From Betaproteobacteria bacterium SCN2 (GTDB taxonomy: Bacteria; Pseudomonadota; Gammaproteobacteria; Burkholderiales; Thiobacillaceae), in assembly GCA_008923285.1 (NCBI GenBank), contig WBSG01000027.1:246745-310744 (forward strand): a stretch of 64,000 bases of DNA. The letters run 5' to 3'. This document shows, in pieces, positions 34,680 to 41,857 of the stretch; the first letter of the stretch is position 1, and each line of letters starts with the position of its first letter. The position numbers were made by a program, and so were the translations under genes. The notes beneath the pieces are model-generated. The model was given only the letters and a program-made list of their open reading frames with translations, had not been told where the DNA came from and did no database searches.

Positions 34680-35432
34680 TTGGCGAATTTCAAGGACCAC
34701 TTCTCCGAAGTCGCGGCGCGCTACGCCGAGTTTCGTCCGACCTATCCCGCAGAGCTCTTTGCCTGGCTGGCAAGCCTGTGCAAAGAGCATGAAGCAGCCT
34801 GGGATTGCGCCACCGGCAGCGGCCAGGCCGCCGCGGGCCTGGCCGCACATTTCCGGCAGATCATCGCCACCGACGCCAGCGCCGAGCAGATCGCCCATGC
34901 CGGCGCGCCCGGCAATGTGGTTTTTCGCGTGGCCACGGCCGAGGCGAGCGGGCTGGATGCACGCAGCGTCGACCTCGTCAGCGTCGCGCAGGCGGCGCAC
35001 TGGTTCGAACTGCCGCGCTTTTTCGCCGAAGCGAATCGCGTGCTGAAACCCGGCGGCGTGCTGGCGCTGTGGGGCTACGGCCGCCTCGACCTGCCCGGCG
35101 GCATGGACGCAATCTTCCAGCGCTTCTATGGCAAGACCATCGGCCCCTGCTGGCCGCCGGAACGAAAGTGGATCGACGACGGTTACCGCTCGCTGGATTT
35201 TCCATTCGAGGAAATCGCCGCGCCCGCCTTCTTCATCAAAGTGGAATGGAACCTGGCACGGCTGCTGGACTACCTCTCGACCTGGTCGGCGGTGAAGCGT
35301 TACCGATCAGACAAAGGCGTCGATCCGCTGCCGGCGCTCATGGCCGAACTGCAGCCGCTGTGGGGCGATGCCGATGCCGCGATGCCGCTGCAGTGGCCGC
35401 TGTTCCTGCGCGTTGGACGAATGCAAGCGTAG
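34680..35432 (+). CDS. Class I SAM-dependent methyltransferase
   Basis: 250-aa Rossmann methyltransferase. The N-terminal FKDHFSEVAARYAEFRPTYP is typical of the COG2226-like family; motif I is WDCATGSGQAA, and VLKPGGVLALWGYG follows motif III. The acceptor is unknown; fungal trans-aconitate methyltransferases share this start. It begins at TTG with GAGG about 10 bases ahead. No clear operon partner. Confidence 0.82.
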   Translation: MANFKDHFSEVAARYAEFRPTYPAELFAWLASLCKEHEAAWDCATGSGQAAAGLAAHFRQIIATDASAEQIAHAGAPGNVVFRVATAEASGLDARSVDLVSVAQAAHWFELPRFFAEANRVLKPGGVLALWGYGRLDLPGGMDAIFQRFYGKTIGPCWPPERKWIDDGYRSLDFPFEEIAAPAFFIKVEWNLARLLDYLSTWSAVKRYRSDKGVDPLPALMAELQPLWGDADAAMPLQWPLFLRVGRMQA

Positions 35433-35542
35433 CCAACGCCGGTCAATTCTTGTTTGCCGTTAGCGGCAAGCCAGGCGTGAAGAATAGGGACAGAACGAGT
35501 GCGTTAATGCTGTGATAATTTCCGAGGCTCAGAGTGGTTGGA

Positions 35543-35558
35543 CAGTCAACGTTGACTG
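35543..35558. promoter_or_regulatory. 16-bp perfect palindrome ahead of the small secreted protein gene
   Basis: CAGTCAACGTTGACTG is a perfect palindrome 22 bases before the ATG at 35581. It resembles a dimeric regulator site, but no regulator gene adjoins. Confidence 0.5.
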
Positions 35559-35580
35559 GACTCCATCGAAAGGAACGACC

Positions 35581-35865
35581 ATGAAGCCAAATTATGTCGC
35601 CGTGGTGCTCGGCCTCGCAGTAGCGATGACGGGCGTGCCTTCGCATGCAGACGATCATGGCAAGGAGGCACCAAGCAATCATCGGATTGACACAGGCATG
35701 CAAGCCATCTCCAATGCCGCAACCATCGGGCAGCCGGGCCATGGCTGGCGCTACTTTGCCGATGCACGCAAAGGCAGAGCAGTCGCGATCAGCCCTGGCG
35801 GAGACTATTTCTACAGCCACGGTCAAGGTCCGACCCTCGTGTTCAAGGCAAGCGGAGTCCGCTGA
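35581..35865 (+). CDS. Small secreted protein of unknown function
   Basis: 94-aa protein with a clear signal peptide (1-25, ending PSHADD). The mature 70 residues contain ADARKGRAVAISPGGDYFYSHGQGP and no cysteine, and match no family I recognise. AAAGGA precedes the ATG. A perfect palindrome lies just upstream, so it may be regulated. Stand-alone gene between the methyltransferase and the nrdG-like gene. Confidence 0.6.
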   Translation: MKPNYVAVVLGLAVAMTGVPSHADDHGKEAPSNHRIDTGMQAISNAATIGQPGHGWRYFADARKGRAVAISPGGDYFYSHGQGPTLVFKASGVR

Positions 35866-36032
35866 CCGCTCCATTGAGCAGACAGGCAATCAGCCATGCC
35901 GGCCGCCGGCCGCTCGTGTCGAACCTTGCATTTCAGTTTGACCGCCTGCAGCCGATGGGCTGTCACAGGAGGCGGTCAGCCTCGCTGCCTACGGTACGCA
36001 TCGCAGCAACCCAGAGAGCGCTTGCTCTTCAC

Positions 36033-36755
36033 CTAGGCGCGCACCAGGAAAGTTTCGAAATTTTCCGCCAGGTCCGCGCCCAGTTCTTGCAGCGGCCTTG
36101 CCCGTGGCGCGCTGCTGCGCAAGATTTCATTCGAACACCCTTGGCTGCGGAAAGCCTGCACGACGTAATGCTTCACGCCGAGGGCAACGAGTTCGTGTGC
36201 AATTTCCTCGACTTCATCGTCCGCGAGGAGCGCGGGATGCACGGTAGTGCGGATTTCGTGGGCGACGTTCGATGCCAGCAGCAGTTGCAGGCTTTCCCGC
36301 ACCGGCGTTCCGCTGTCCTTCATGCCGGTGATGCGCGCGTATTCGGCAAACGGCGCCTTCACGTCCATGCCCACCCAGTCGGCGAAAGGCAAGGCTGCGG
36401 CCAGCCGCCTGGGGTACATGCCGCCGGTATGCAGGCCGATCTTGTAGCCGAGCGCACGCGCGGCGCGCATGGCTTGCGGCAGCCCCGCCTGCAAGGTCGG
36501 CTCGCCGCCGGAGAACACCACCGCGTCGAGCAGGCCCTGGCGCCGCTGCAGGAAATCCATGACCTCGCGCCAGGGAATTTCCCTGTCGCTGCGCGGCGCG
36601 ATCAGCTCGGGGTTGTGGCAATAGCCGCAGCGCCAGGGGCAGCCCTGGCAGAACACCACCGCGGACAATTGCCCCGGCCAGTCGCTGGCTGAGAGCGGCG
36701 TGACGCCGCCGACCCTCAACACGGCATCAGCCCAGACGGCAGGCGCGCTCTTCAA
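36033..36755 (-). CDS. nrdG: Anaerobic ribonucleotide reductase activating enzyme
   Basis: 240-aa radical SAM activase that installs the glycyl radical on class III RNR (TIGR02495-type). Radical-SAM cysteines are C-PWR-C-GY-C in VVFCQGCPWRCGYCHN; FSGGEPT follows as SAM-binding motif. The start is uncertain: TTG at 36755 overlaps the small glycyl-radical ORF by 29 bases; GTG at 36722 is an alternative. It is the last gene of nrdD - small ORF - nrdG. Confidence 0.9.
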   Translation of the reverse strand: MKSAPAVWADAVLRVGGVTPLSASDWPGQLSAVVFCQGCPWRCGYCHNPELIAPRSDREIPWREVMDFLQRRQGLLDAVVFSGGEPTLQAGLPQAMRAARALGYKIGLHTGGMYPRRLAAALPFADWVGMDVKAPFAEYARITGMKDSGTPVRESLQLLLASNVAHEIRTTVHPALLADDEVEEIAHELVALGVKHYVVQAFRSQGCSNEILRSSAPRARPLQELGADLAENFETFLVRA

Positions 36756-36915
36756 AGAACTGCCGCTCGCGGTGCTCGCTCTTCTTGCCCTTGTTGAAGC
36801 TCGCCACCGGGCGGTGGTAGCCCATGACGCGGGTCCACACTTCGCAGCGGGTGCGCTCTTCCTCTTTCAGGACAGAGGCGTCGAGGGCTTGGGTGATCAC
36901 GGACATATCAGACAT
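36727..36915 (-). CDS. Separate glycyl-radical C-terminal segment of class III RNR
   Basis: 62-aa ORF whose sequence EVWTRVMGYHRPVASFNKGK matches the C-terminal glycyl-radical region of NrdD proteins (RVxGYxRPVxxWNxGK). Gly32 in RVMGY is the predicted radical site. It has its own strong AAGGAGG and starts 15 bases after the nrdD stop. The main NrdD ORF ends right after its zinc-binding CPKC, so the radical site is encoded only here. It must join NrdD in trans. N-terminal 24 residues are extra. Confidence 0.85.
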   Translation of the reverse strand: MSDMSVITQALDASVLKEEERTRCEVWTRVMGYHRPVASFNKGKKSEHRERQFFEERACRLG

Positions 36916-36929
36916 ATCAACCTCCTTGG

Positions 36930-38945
36930 TTAGGCAACAACAGCGCGTTTGCGCGACAGGGCCTCTTCGTCGCACTTGGGACAGAACTCGTGCTCGCCGG
37001 CGAGGTAGCCGTGTTTGGGGCAGATGGAAAACGTCGGCGTGATGGTGATGTAGGGCAGGCGGAAACGTTCCAGACTCCGCCGCACCAGCTTCTTGCACGC
37101 CTCCGCCGACGAGATGTGCTCGGACATGTACAGATGCAGCACCGTGCCGCCGGTGTACTTCCTTTGCAGATCGTCCTGACGCTCCAATGCCTCGAAGGCG
37201 TCATCGGTGAAGCCCACCGGCAGCTGCGAGGAGTTGGTGTAGTAGGGCGCGTCCTCGCTGCCGGCCTGCAGGATGCCGGGATAGCGCTTGGCGTCCTCCT
37301 TGGCGAAGCGGTAAGTGGTGCCCTCGGCCGGCGTGGCCTCCAGGTTGTAGAGGTGGCCGGTTTCCTCCTGGAAGCCGGCGATGCGGCCGCGGATGTGGTC
37401 GAGCAGGCGCAACGCGAATTCGTGGCCCCACACCGTGGTGATGTCGTGCTCGTCGTTCGTGAAGTTGCGGATCATCTCGTTGATGCCGTTCACGCCTATG
37501 GTCGAGAAGTGGTTGCGCAGCGTGCCGAGATAGCGCTTGGTGTAGGGGAACAAGCCGTCGTCCATCAGGCGCTGGATGACCTTGCGCTTGATTTCCAGGC
37601 CGTTCCGCGCCATGTCGAGCAGCGCATCCAGCCGGCGCAAGAGCGCGGCTTCGTCGCCTTTGTACTCAAAACCGAGGCGCGCGCAGTTGACCGTGACCAC
37701 GCCGACAGAGCCCGTCTGCTCGGCCGAGCCGAACAGGCCGTTGCCGCGCTTCAACAGTTCTCTGAGATCGAGCTGCAATCGGCAGCACATGGAGCGGATG
37801 TGGTTGGGCTTCATCTCCGAATTGATGAAGTTCTGGAAATACGGCAGGCCATAGCGCGCGGTCATGGCGAACAGGCGCTCGGCATTTTCCGATTCCCAGG
37901 GGAAATCCGGCGTCATGTTGTAGGTGGGGATGGGGAAGGTGAACACGCGGCCCTTGGCATCGCCGGTGGTCATCACCTCGATGTAGGCGCGGTTGATCAT
38001 GTCCATCTCGGCCTGCAGCTCGCCGTAGGCGAACGGCATCTCCTCGCCGGCGATCACCGGGATCTGCTCGCGCAAATCCTCCGGGCAGGTCCAGTCGAAG
38101 GTGAGGTTGGTGAACGGCGTCTGCGTGCCCCAGCGCGAAGGCACGTTGAGGTTGTAGATCAGTTCCTGGATGCACTGCTTCACCGCCTCGTAAGACATGT
38201 TGTCCTTGCGGATGAAGGGCGCCATGTAGGTATCGAAGGAGGAGAAGGCCTGCGCGCCGGCCCATTCGTTCTGCAGCGTGCCGAGGAAGTTGACGATCTG
38301 GCCGACCGCGGAAGACATGTGCCTGGGCGGGCCGGCTTCCACCTTGCCCGGCACGCCGTTCAAGCCTTCGTGCAACAGCGTGCGCAGCGACCAGCCGGCG
38401 CAGTAGCCGGCGAGCATGTCGAGGTCGTGGATGTGGATGGAGCCGTCGCGATGCGCCTCGCCCAGCTCGGGCGGGTAGACGTGGTTCAGCCAGTAATTGG
38501 CCACCACCTTGCCGGAGACGTTGAGGATCAGCCCGCCGAGCGAATAGCCCTGGTTGGCGTTGGCGTTCACGCGCCAGTCCTGGCGGGAAAGATATTCGTT
38601 GATCGAGGCTTCCACGTCGACCACGGTCTTGCGATCCTCGCGCAGCTTCTTGTGCGATTCGCGGTAGGCGATGTAGGCGCGCGCGGTCTGGAAATGGTTG
38701 GAGGCGATCAGCGTCTGCTCGACCACGTCCTGGATGCGCTCGATGTCGGGCGAGGCGTTCCTGAAGCTATGGATCAGCACCTTGGTCACCTGCCCGGTGA
38801 GCAGGTCGGCTTCATGCTCGCCATATTCACCGCTCGCCTGGCCGGCGCGCAGGATGGCCGATCGGATCTTGTTGGGGTCGAAGGCCACGCGGCGGCCGTC
38901 GCGCTTGATGACTTCACGGGGCAGAACTGCTAAAACAGAACTCAT
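36930..38945 (-). CDS. nrdD: Anaerobic (class III) ribonucleoside-triphosphate reductase, large part
   Basis: 671-aa catalytic part of class III RNR, which reduces NTPs to dNTPs without oxygen. An N-terminal ATP-cone (VIKRDGRRVAFDPNKIRSAILRAG) precedes the barrel (GYSLGGLILNVSGKVVANYWLNHVYPPELGEAHRDG, SMCCRLQLDLRELLKRGNGLFG). The C-terminus has the zinc site CPKHG...CPKC and stops after 10 more residues, without the glycyl-radical motif. The ATG at 38945 has GGAGGTG eight bases upstream. The missing motif is on the next ORF. Confidence 0.93.
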   Translation of the reverse strand: MSSVLAVLPREVIKRDGRRVAFDPNKIRSAILRAGQASGEYGEHEADLLTGQVTKVLIHSFRNASPDIERIQDVVEQTLIASNHFQTARAYIAYRESHKKLREDRKTVVDVEASINEYLSRQDWRVNANANQGYSLGGLILNVSGKVVANYWLNHVYPPELGEAHRDGSIHIHDLDMLAGYCAGWSLRTLLHEGLNGVPGKVEAGPPRHMSSAVGQIVNFLGTLQNEWAGAQAFSSFDTYMAPFIRKDNMSYEAVKQCIQELIYNLNVPSRWGTQTPFTNLTFDWTCPEDLREQIPVIAGEEMPFAYGELQAEMDMINRAYIEVMTTGDAKGRVFTFPIPTYNMTPDFPWESENAERLFAMTARYGLPYFQNFINSEMKPNHIRSMCCRLQLDLRELLKRGNGLFGSAEQTGSVGVVTVNCARLGFEYKGDEAALLRRLDALLDMARNGLEIKRKVIQRLMDDGLFPYTKRYLGTLRNHFSTIGVNGINEMIRNFTNDEHDITTVWGHEFALRLLDHIRGRIAGFQEETGHLYNLEATPAEGTTYRFAKEDAKRYPGILQAGSEDAPYYTNSSQLPVGFTDDAFEALERQDDLQRKYTGGTVLHLYMSEHISSAEACKKLVRRSLERFRLPYITITPTFSICPKHGYLAGEHEFCPKCDEEALSRKRAVVA

Positions 38946-38987
38946 ACCTGTCACCTCCATATCAACATTTTGTGCTCGGTGACTACG

Positions 38988-39019
38988 CAAGATACGACAT
39001 CTTGTAGCGGTGTCAAGAT
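38988..39019. promoter_or_regulatory. Dyad and repeat of CAAGAT between nrdD and hemerythrin gene
   Basis: CAAGATACGACATCTTG has perfect 6-bp arms around 5 bases, and a third CAAGAT follows at 39014. It lies about 45 bases upstream of nrdD in the divergent region. It does not look like a canonical FNR or NrdR box, so the regulator is unknown. Confidence 0.45.
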
Positions 39020-39065
39020 GAATTTCAGGTTAGATTGTCCTGATATACTTAAACATGAGTATTTT

Positions 39066-39075
39066 TAACATGTTA
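39066..39075. promoter_or_regulatory. Palindrome TAACATGTTA at the hemerythrin leader
   Basis: A 10-bp perfect palindrome immediately before the GGAG of the hemerythrin gene; just upstream lies ATACT-N8-AGTAT. Possible operator; no match to a motif I can name. Confidence 0.3.
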
Positions 39076-39088
39076 TGGAGACCAAGCC

Positions 39089-39529
39089 ATGAGCACGATT
39101 CTGCAATTCCTGGGTAGCGACCACCGCGCATGCGACGATTTGTTCGCCCTGGCCGAGGAAGCCGCCGGCAACAAGAACTGGGACAGCGCGCGCGGCTTGT
39201 TCGGAAAATTCCAGGCCGCCATGGCGCACCACCTGGCGATGGAAGAAGAAGTGCTGTTCCCCGCCTTCGAGGAACGCACCGGCATGAGCGCCGGCCCCAC
39301 CCAGGTCATGCGCATGGAACACGAACAGATGCGCGCGCTGATCGCGGACATGGCAGCGGCGGCGGCAGCCGGCAATGTGTCGGCCTACCTCGGCGCATCG
39401 GAAACCCTGAACATGCTCATGCAGCAGCACAACATCAAGGAAGAGAACATGCTCTACCCCATGGCCGACCGCGCGCTGGGCGCGGATGGCGAGGCGGTTC
39501 TCCATTCCATGCAAGCCGTCGGCCGCTAG
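39089..39529 (+). CDS. Hemerythrin domain protein
   Basis: 146-aa helical protein of the hemerythrin HHE family, binding O2 or NO at a di-iron site. Expected ligands appear in order: LGSDHRACDDLF, MAHHLAMEEEVLFPAFEE, MRMEHEQMRALI and MQQHNIKEENMLYP. It is divergent from nrdD and is followed by a DUF2249 gene, a pairing seen in NO- and microaerobic-response clusters. ATGGAGACC precedes the ATG. Confidence 0.9.
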   Translation: MSTILQFLGSDHRACDDLFALAEEAAGNKNWDSARGLFGKFQAAMAHHLAMEEEVLFPAFEERTGMSAGPTQVMRMEHEQMRALIADMAAAAAAGNVSAYLGASETLNMLMQQHNIKEENMLYPMADRALGADGEAVLHSMQAVGR

Positions 39530-39533
39530 GCGC

Positions 39534-39758
39534 ATGGCCGACGAAATCCTCATCGACGCGCGCGGGCTGGAGCCGCCCGAGCCGCTGGAAAAAGTCATGC
39601 AGACGCTGGACCTGATGCGCCCCGGCCAGTCGATCCGCCTGCTGCTGCACCGCGAGCCCTTCCCGCTGTATGCAATCCTCGACGAGCGCGGCTATCGCCG
39701 TGACACCACCGCGCAGCCCGACGGCAGCTACGTCATCCTGATCCGGCAAAAAGGATGA
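39534..39758 (+). CDS. DUF2249 (TusA-like) protein
   Basis: 74-aa protein with LIDARGLEPPEPLEKVMQTLDLM, a TusA-like fold start in which the usual Cys-Pro is absent (EPPEP). The family DUF2249 is often next to hemerythrin, NnrS or NO-reductase genes. It starts five bases after the hemerythrin stop, so the two form an operon. A second DUF2249 gene is at 49582. Confidence 0.8.
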   Translation: MADEILIDARGLEPPEPLEKVMQTLDLMRPGQSIRLLLHREPFPLYAILDERGYRRDTTAQPDGSYVILIRQKG

Positions 39759-39821
39759 GCGCACACGATGATCCGGCATAAGCACTCGAACCACGCAGCA
39801 CACAGCGAAAAGCAAATCAAG

Positions 39822-39896
39822 TTGACCGCGGAGCTCGCGGAGGACGCGGAGTTTTGTTTGCTTTCCTCTGCGAACTCTGCGACCTCCGCGGTTAAT
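39822..39896. repeat. Hairpin element related to 33234-33358
   Basis: TTGACCGCGGAGCTCGCGGA pairs with GACCTCCGCGGTTAA across a short centre; inner arms GGACGCGGAG and CTCTGCG also pair. Both elements share CGCAGAG/CGCGGAG wording. It lies between the DUF2249 and NnrS-like genes. Confidence 0.65.
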
Positions 39897-39928
39897 CCTG
39901 TTTGTGTCCTGCTCCTGACAGCAGCCGC

Positions 39929-41209
39929 ATGAACACCCAGCCCGGCCTCGCTTTCGAACAAGCCCCGCCGTTCTCGCTGCCGCTGCGCTTCTTTCTCACC
40001 GCGCCGCTGTTCCTCATCGCGGCCGGCATCCTCATCGCGCTCACCCCCGACGCCCTCGCCTCGCGCTGGACGCCGCAGGCGCTCGCCCTCACCCATGCCT
40101 TCACCCTCGGCTTTCTCGCCATGGTCATGCTGGGCGCGATGTTGCAGATGCTGCCGGTGGTGGCGGGCTCGCCCGTGCCCGCAACGCGCTTGGTCGCGCG
40201 CGCCAGCCACATCGCGCTCAGCCTCGGCACCGCCGCGCTGATGGCAGGCTTCCTGAGCGGTGCGGCCAGAGCCTATGCCGCCGGCGTCGTGCTGCTGCTG
40301 GCCGCGTTTGCCATCTTCATCGCCGCCGCCGCAGTCAGCCTGGTGCGTGCCGCCGCCAATGCCACCGCCAACGGCATGCGCTTCGCGGTGATGAGCCTCG
40401 TCTTCACCGTGGCGCTCGGCGCGGCGCTCGCGCTGCTGCGCGCAGGCTGGTGGAATGGGTCGTTGGAGGGCGCCAGCGCAGCGCACATCGGCTTCGGCCT
40501 GCTCGGCTGGATATTTCTGCTGGTAGCGGGCGTGGCCTGGCAGGTCGTGCCCATGTTCCAGATGACCCCGCCCTACCCGCCGCGCTTGAGCCGCTGGCTG
40601 GCCGGCGTCATGTTCGCGCTGCTGGCGTTGCGCGCGGCGGCGCCCCTGCTGCCGCACCCCGTCGTGATCCTGCTCGATGCCGGCCTCGCCGCCGGCGTGC
40701 TGATGTTCGCCTTCCACACCCTCGACCTGCAATCGCGCCGGCGCAGAAAACTGCCCGACATCACCCTCGACTACTGGCGCTTCGGCATGGCCAGCCTCAT
40801 CGCCAGCGTGCTCGCCTGGATGCTTGCGCAGTTGTGGCCGGCGTGGGCCGACAGCAGCGCCTACCCCCTGCTGCTGGGCGTGCTGTTTCTATTCGGGTTT
40901 GCTGTGAGTGTGGTGGCCGGCATGCTCTACAAGATCGTGCCCTTCCTCGCCTGGTTCCACCTGCAGGCGCAGCTGCAGGCCAAGGCCGGCACCATCCCCA
41001 ACATGAAGCAGATGATCGACGAGAAGAGCATGCGCCTGCAGTTCCGCCTGCACCTGGCCACCCTCGCCCTGCTCATCGCCGCCGTGGCCTGGCCGGCTGC
41101 CTTGCACGTTCCGGCCGGCATCGTGCTCGCGCTGTCCGCGCTGATGCTGCTGGGCAATTTGTCGTCAGCGCTGCGACGCTATCTGCAGCATGGCGGACAG
41201 CTGTCCTGA
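39929..41209 (+). CDS. NnrS-like polytopic membrane protein
   Basis: 426-aa protein with about 12 hydrophobic segments. ALTHAFTLGFLAMVMLGAMLQMLPVVAG, IGFGLLGWIFLLVAG and VSVVAGMLYKIVPFLAWFHL carry histidines in the pattern of NnrS and related heme-binding membrane proteins. The role is unknown but its neighbours (hemerythrin, DUF2249) point to NO or low oxygen. A related protein is encoded at 50096. The ATG at 39929 has no strong Shine-Dalgarno sequence. Confidence 0.7.
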   Translation: MNTQPGLAFEQAPPFSLPLRFFLTAPLFLIAAGILIALTPDALASRWTPQALALTHAFTLGFLAMVMLGAMLQMLPVVAGSPVPATRLVARASHIALSLGTAALMAGFLSGAARAYAAGVVLLLAAFAIFIAAAAVSLVRAAANATANGMRFAVMSLVFTVALGAALALLRAGWWNGSLEGASAAHIGFGLLGWIFLLVAGVAWQVVPMFQMTPPYPPRLSRWLAGVMFALLALRAAAPLLPHPVVILLDAGLAAGVLMFAFHTLDLQSRRRRKLPDITLDYWRFGMASLIASVLAWMLAQLWPAWADSSAYPLLLGVLFLFGFAVSVVAGMLYKIVPFLAWFHLQAQLQAKAGTIPNMKQMIDEKSMRLQFRLHLATLALLIAAVAWPAALHVPAGIVLALSALMLLGNLSSALRRYLQHGGQLS

Positions 41210-41242
41210 GGCGGCAGGCTCTTAGGCTTGCGGAGAAAACCG

Positions 41243-41857
41243 CTACTCGCGCGAAGAGTAAGTCGGCAGCGTGATCTTGAACGCCATCGCTGCCACGCGG
41301 ACCAGCAGAACCGTCGCCATGCCGGCCCAAGTGGTGATGATGGCCGACACGCCAAGCGATTGCAGCCCGATCAGCGCGAGCGCCCCGATCCAGGCTGCCG
41401 TTGCGTAGAGTTCGCCGCGCACGAAAATGAGCGGCACATCGTTGCAGAGGATATCGCGCACCACCCCGCCGACCACGCCGGTGATCACCCCCAGCAGGCT
41501 CGCCGCCAGCCAGGGCGCGCCGGCCTGCAGCGAAATCTGCGTGCCGACCACGGTGAACAGTGCGAGGCCGATTGCGTCCGGAATGAGAAACAGGCGCGGA
41601 GGCAGGCGCAGGCCGCGCACCGCGAAGAAGATGATCAGCGTCATCGCCAGGGCCACGACCAGGTAGAGCTGATCGCTCAGCCAGAACACCGGCCGCTGCA
41701 GCAGGATGTCGCGCACCGTGCCGCCGCCGAGCGCCGTGGCCGTGCCCACCATCACCACTCCGATGAGGTCCATCTGCTTGCGCCCGGCATCGAGCACGCC
41801 GGTCAGGGCATTCACCGCCACCGCCGCCAGGCCGACCCAATAGAGTAGGTATTCCAT
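41243..41857 (-). CDS. TRIC-family cation channel (UPF0126/YadS)
   Basis: 204-aa membrane protein of six to seven helices arranged as two repeats. The family motifs GGGTVRD (first repeat) and GGVVRD (second) are both present. Bacterial members form trimeric cation channels; physiological role unclear. Convergent with the NnrS-like gene and adjacent to the AT-rich island. Confidence 0.88.
   Translation of the reverse strand: MEYLLYWVGLAAVAVNALTGVLDAGRKQMDLIGVVMVGTATALGGGTVRDILLQRPVFWLSDQLYLVVALAMTLIIFFAVRGLRLPPRLFLIPDAIGLALFTVVGTQISLQAGAPWLAASLLGVITGVVGGVVRDILCNDVPLIFVRGELYATAAWIGALALIGLQSLGVSAIITTWAGMATVLLVRVAAMAFKITLPTYSSRE

Noticed and set aside
36915..36935. Frameshift or sequencing error splitting nrdD
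   Set aside because: The small ORF has its own AAGGAGG and start, and an extra non-homologous N-terminus. A true split is more likely, though resequencing would settle it.
36990..38933. 647-codon open frame on the plus strand opposite nrdD
   Set aside because: It is antisense to a clearly conserved gene in GC-rich sequence; the translation is rich in His, Gln, Arg and Gly with no domain.
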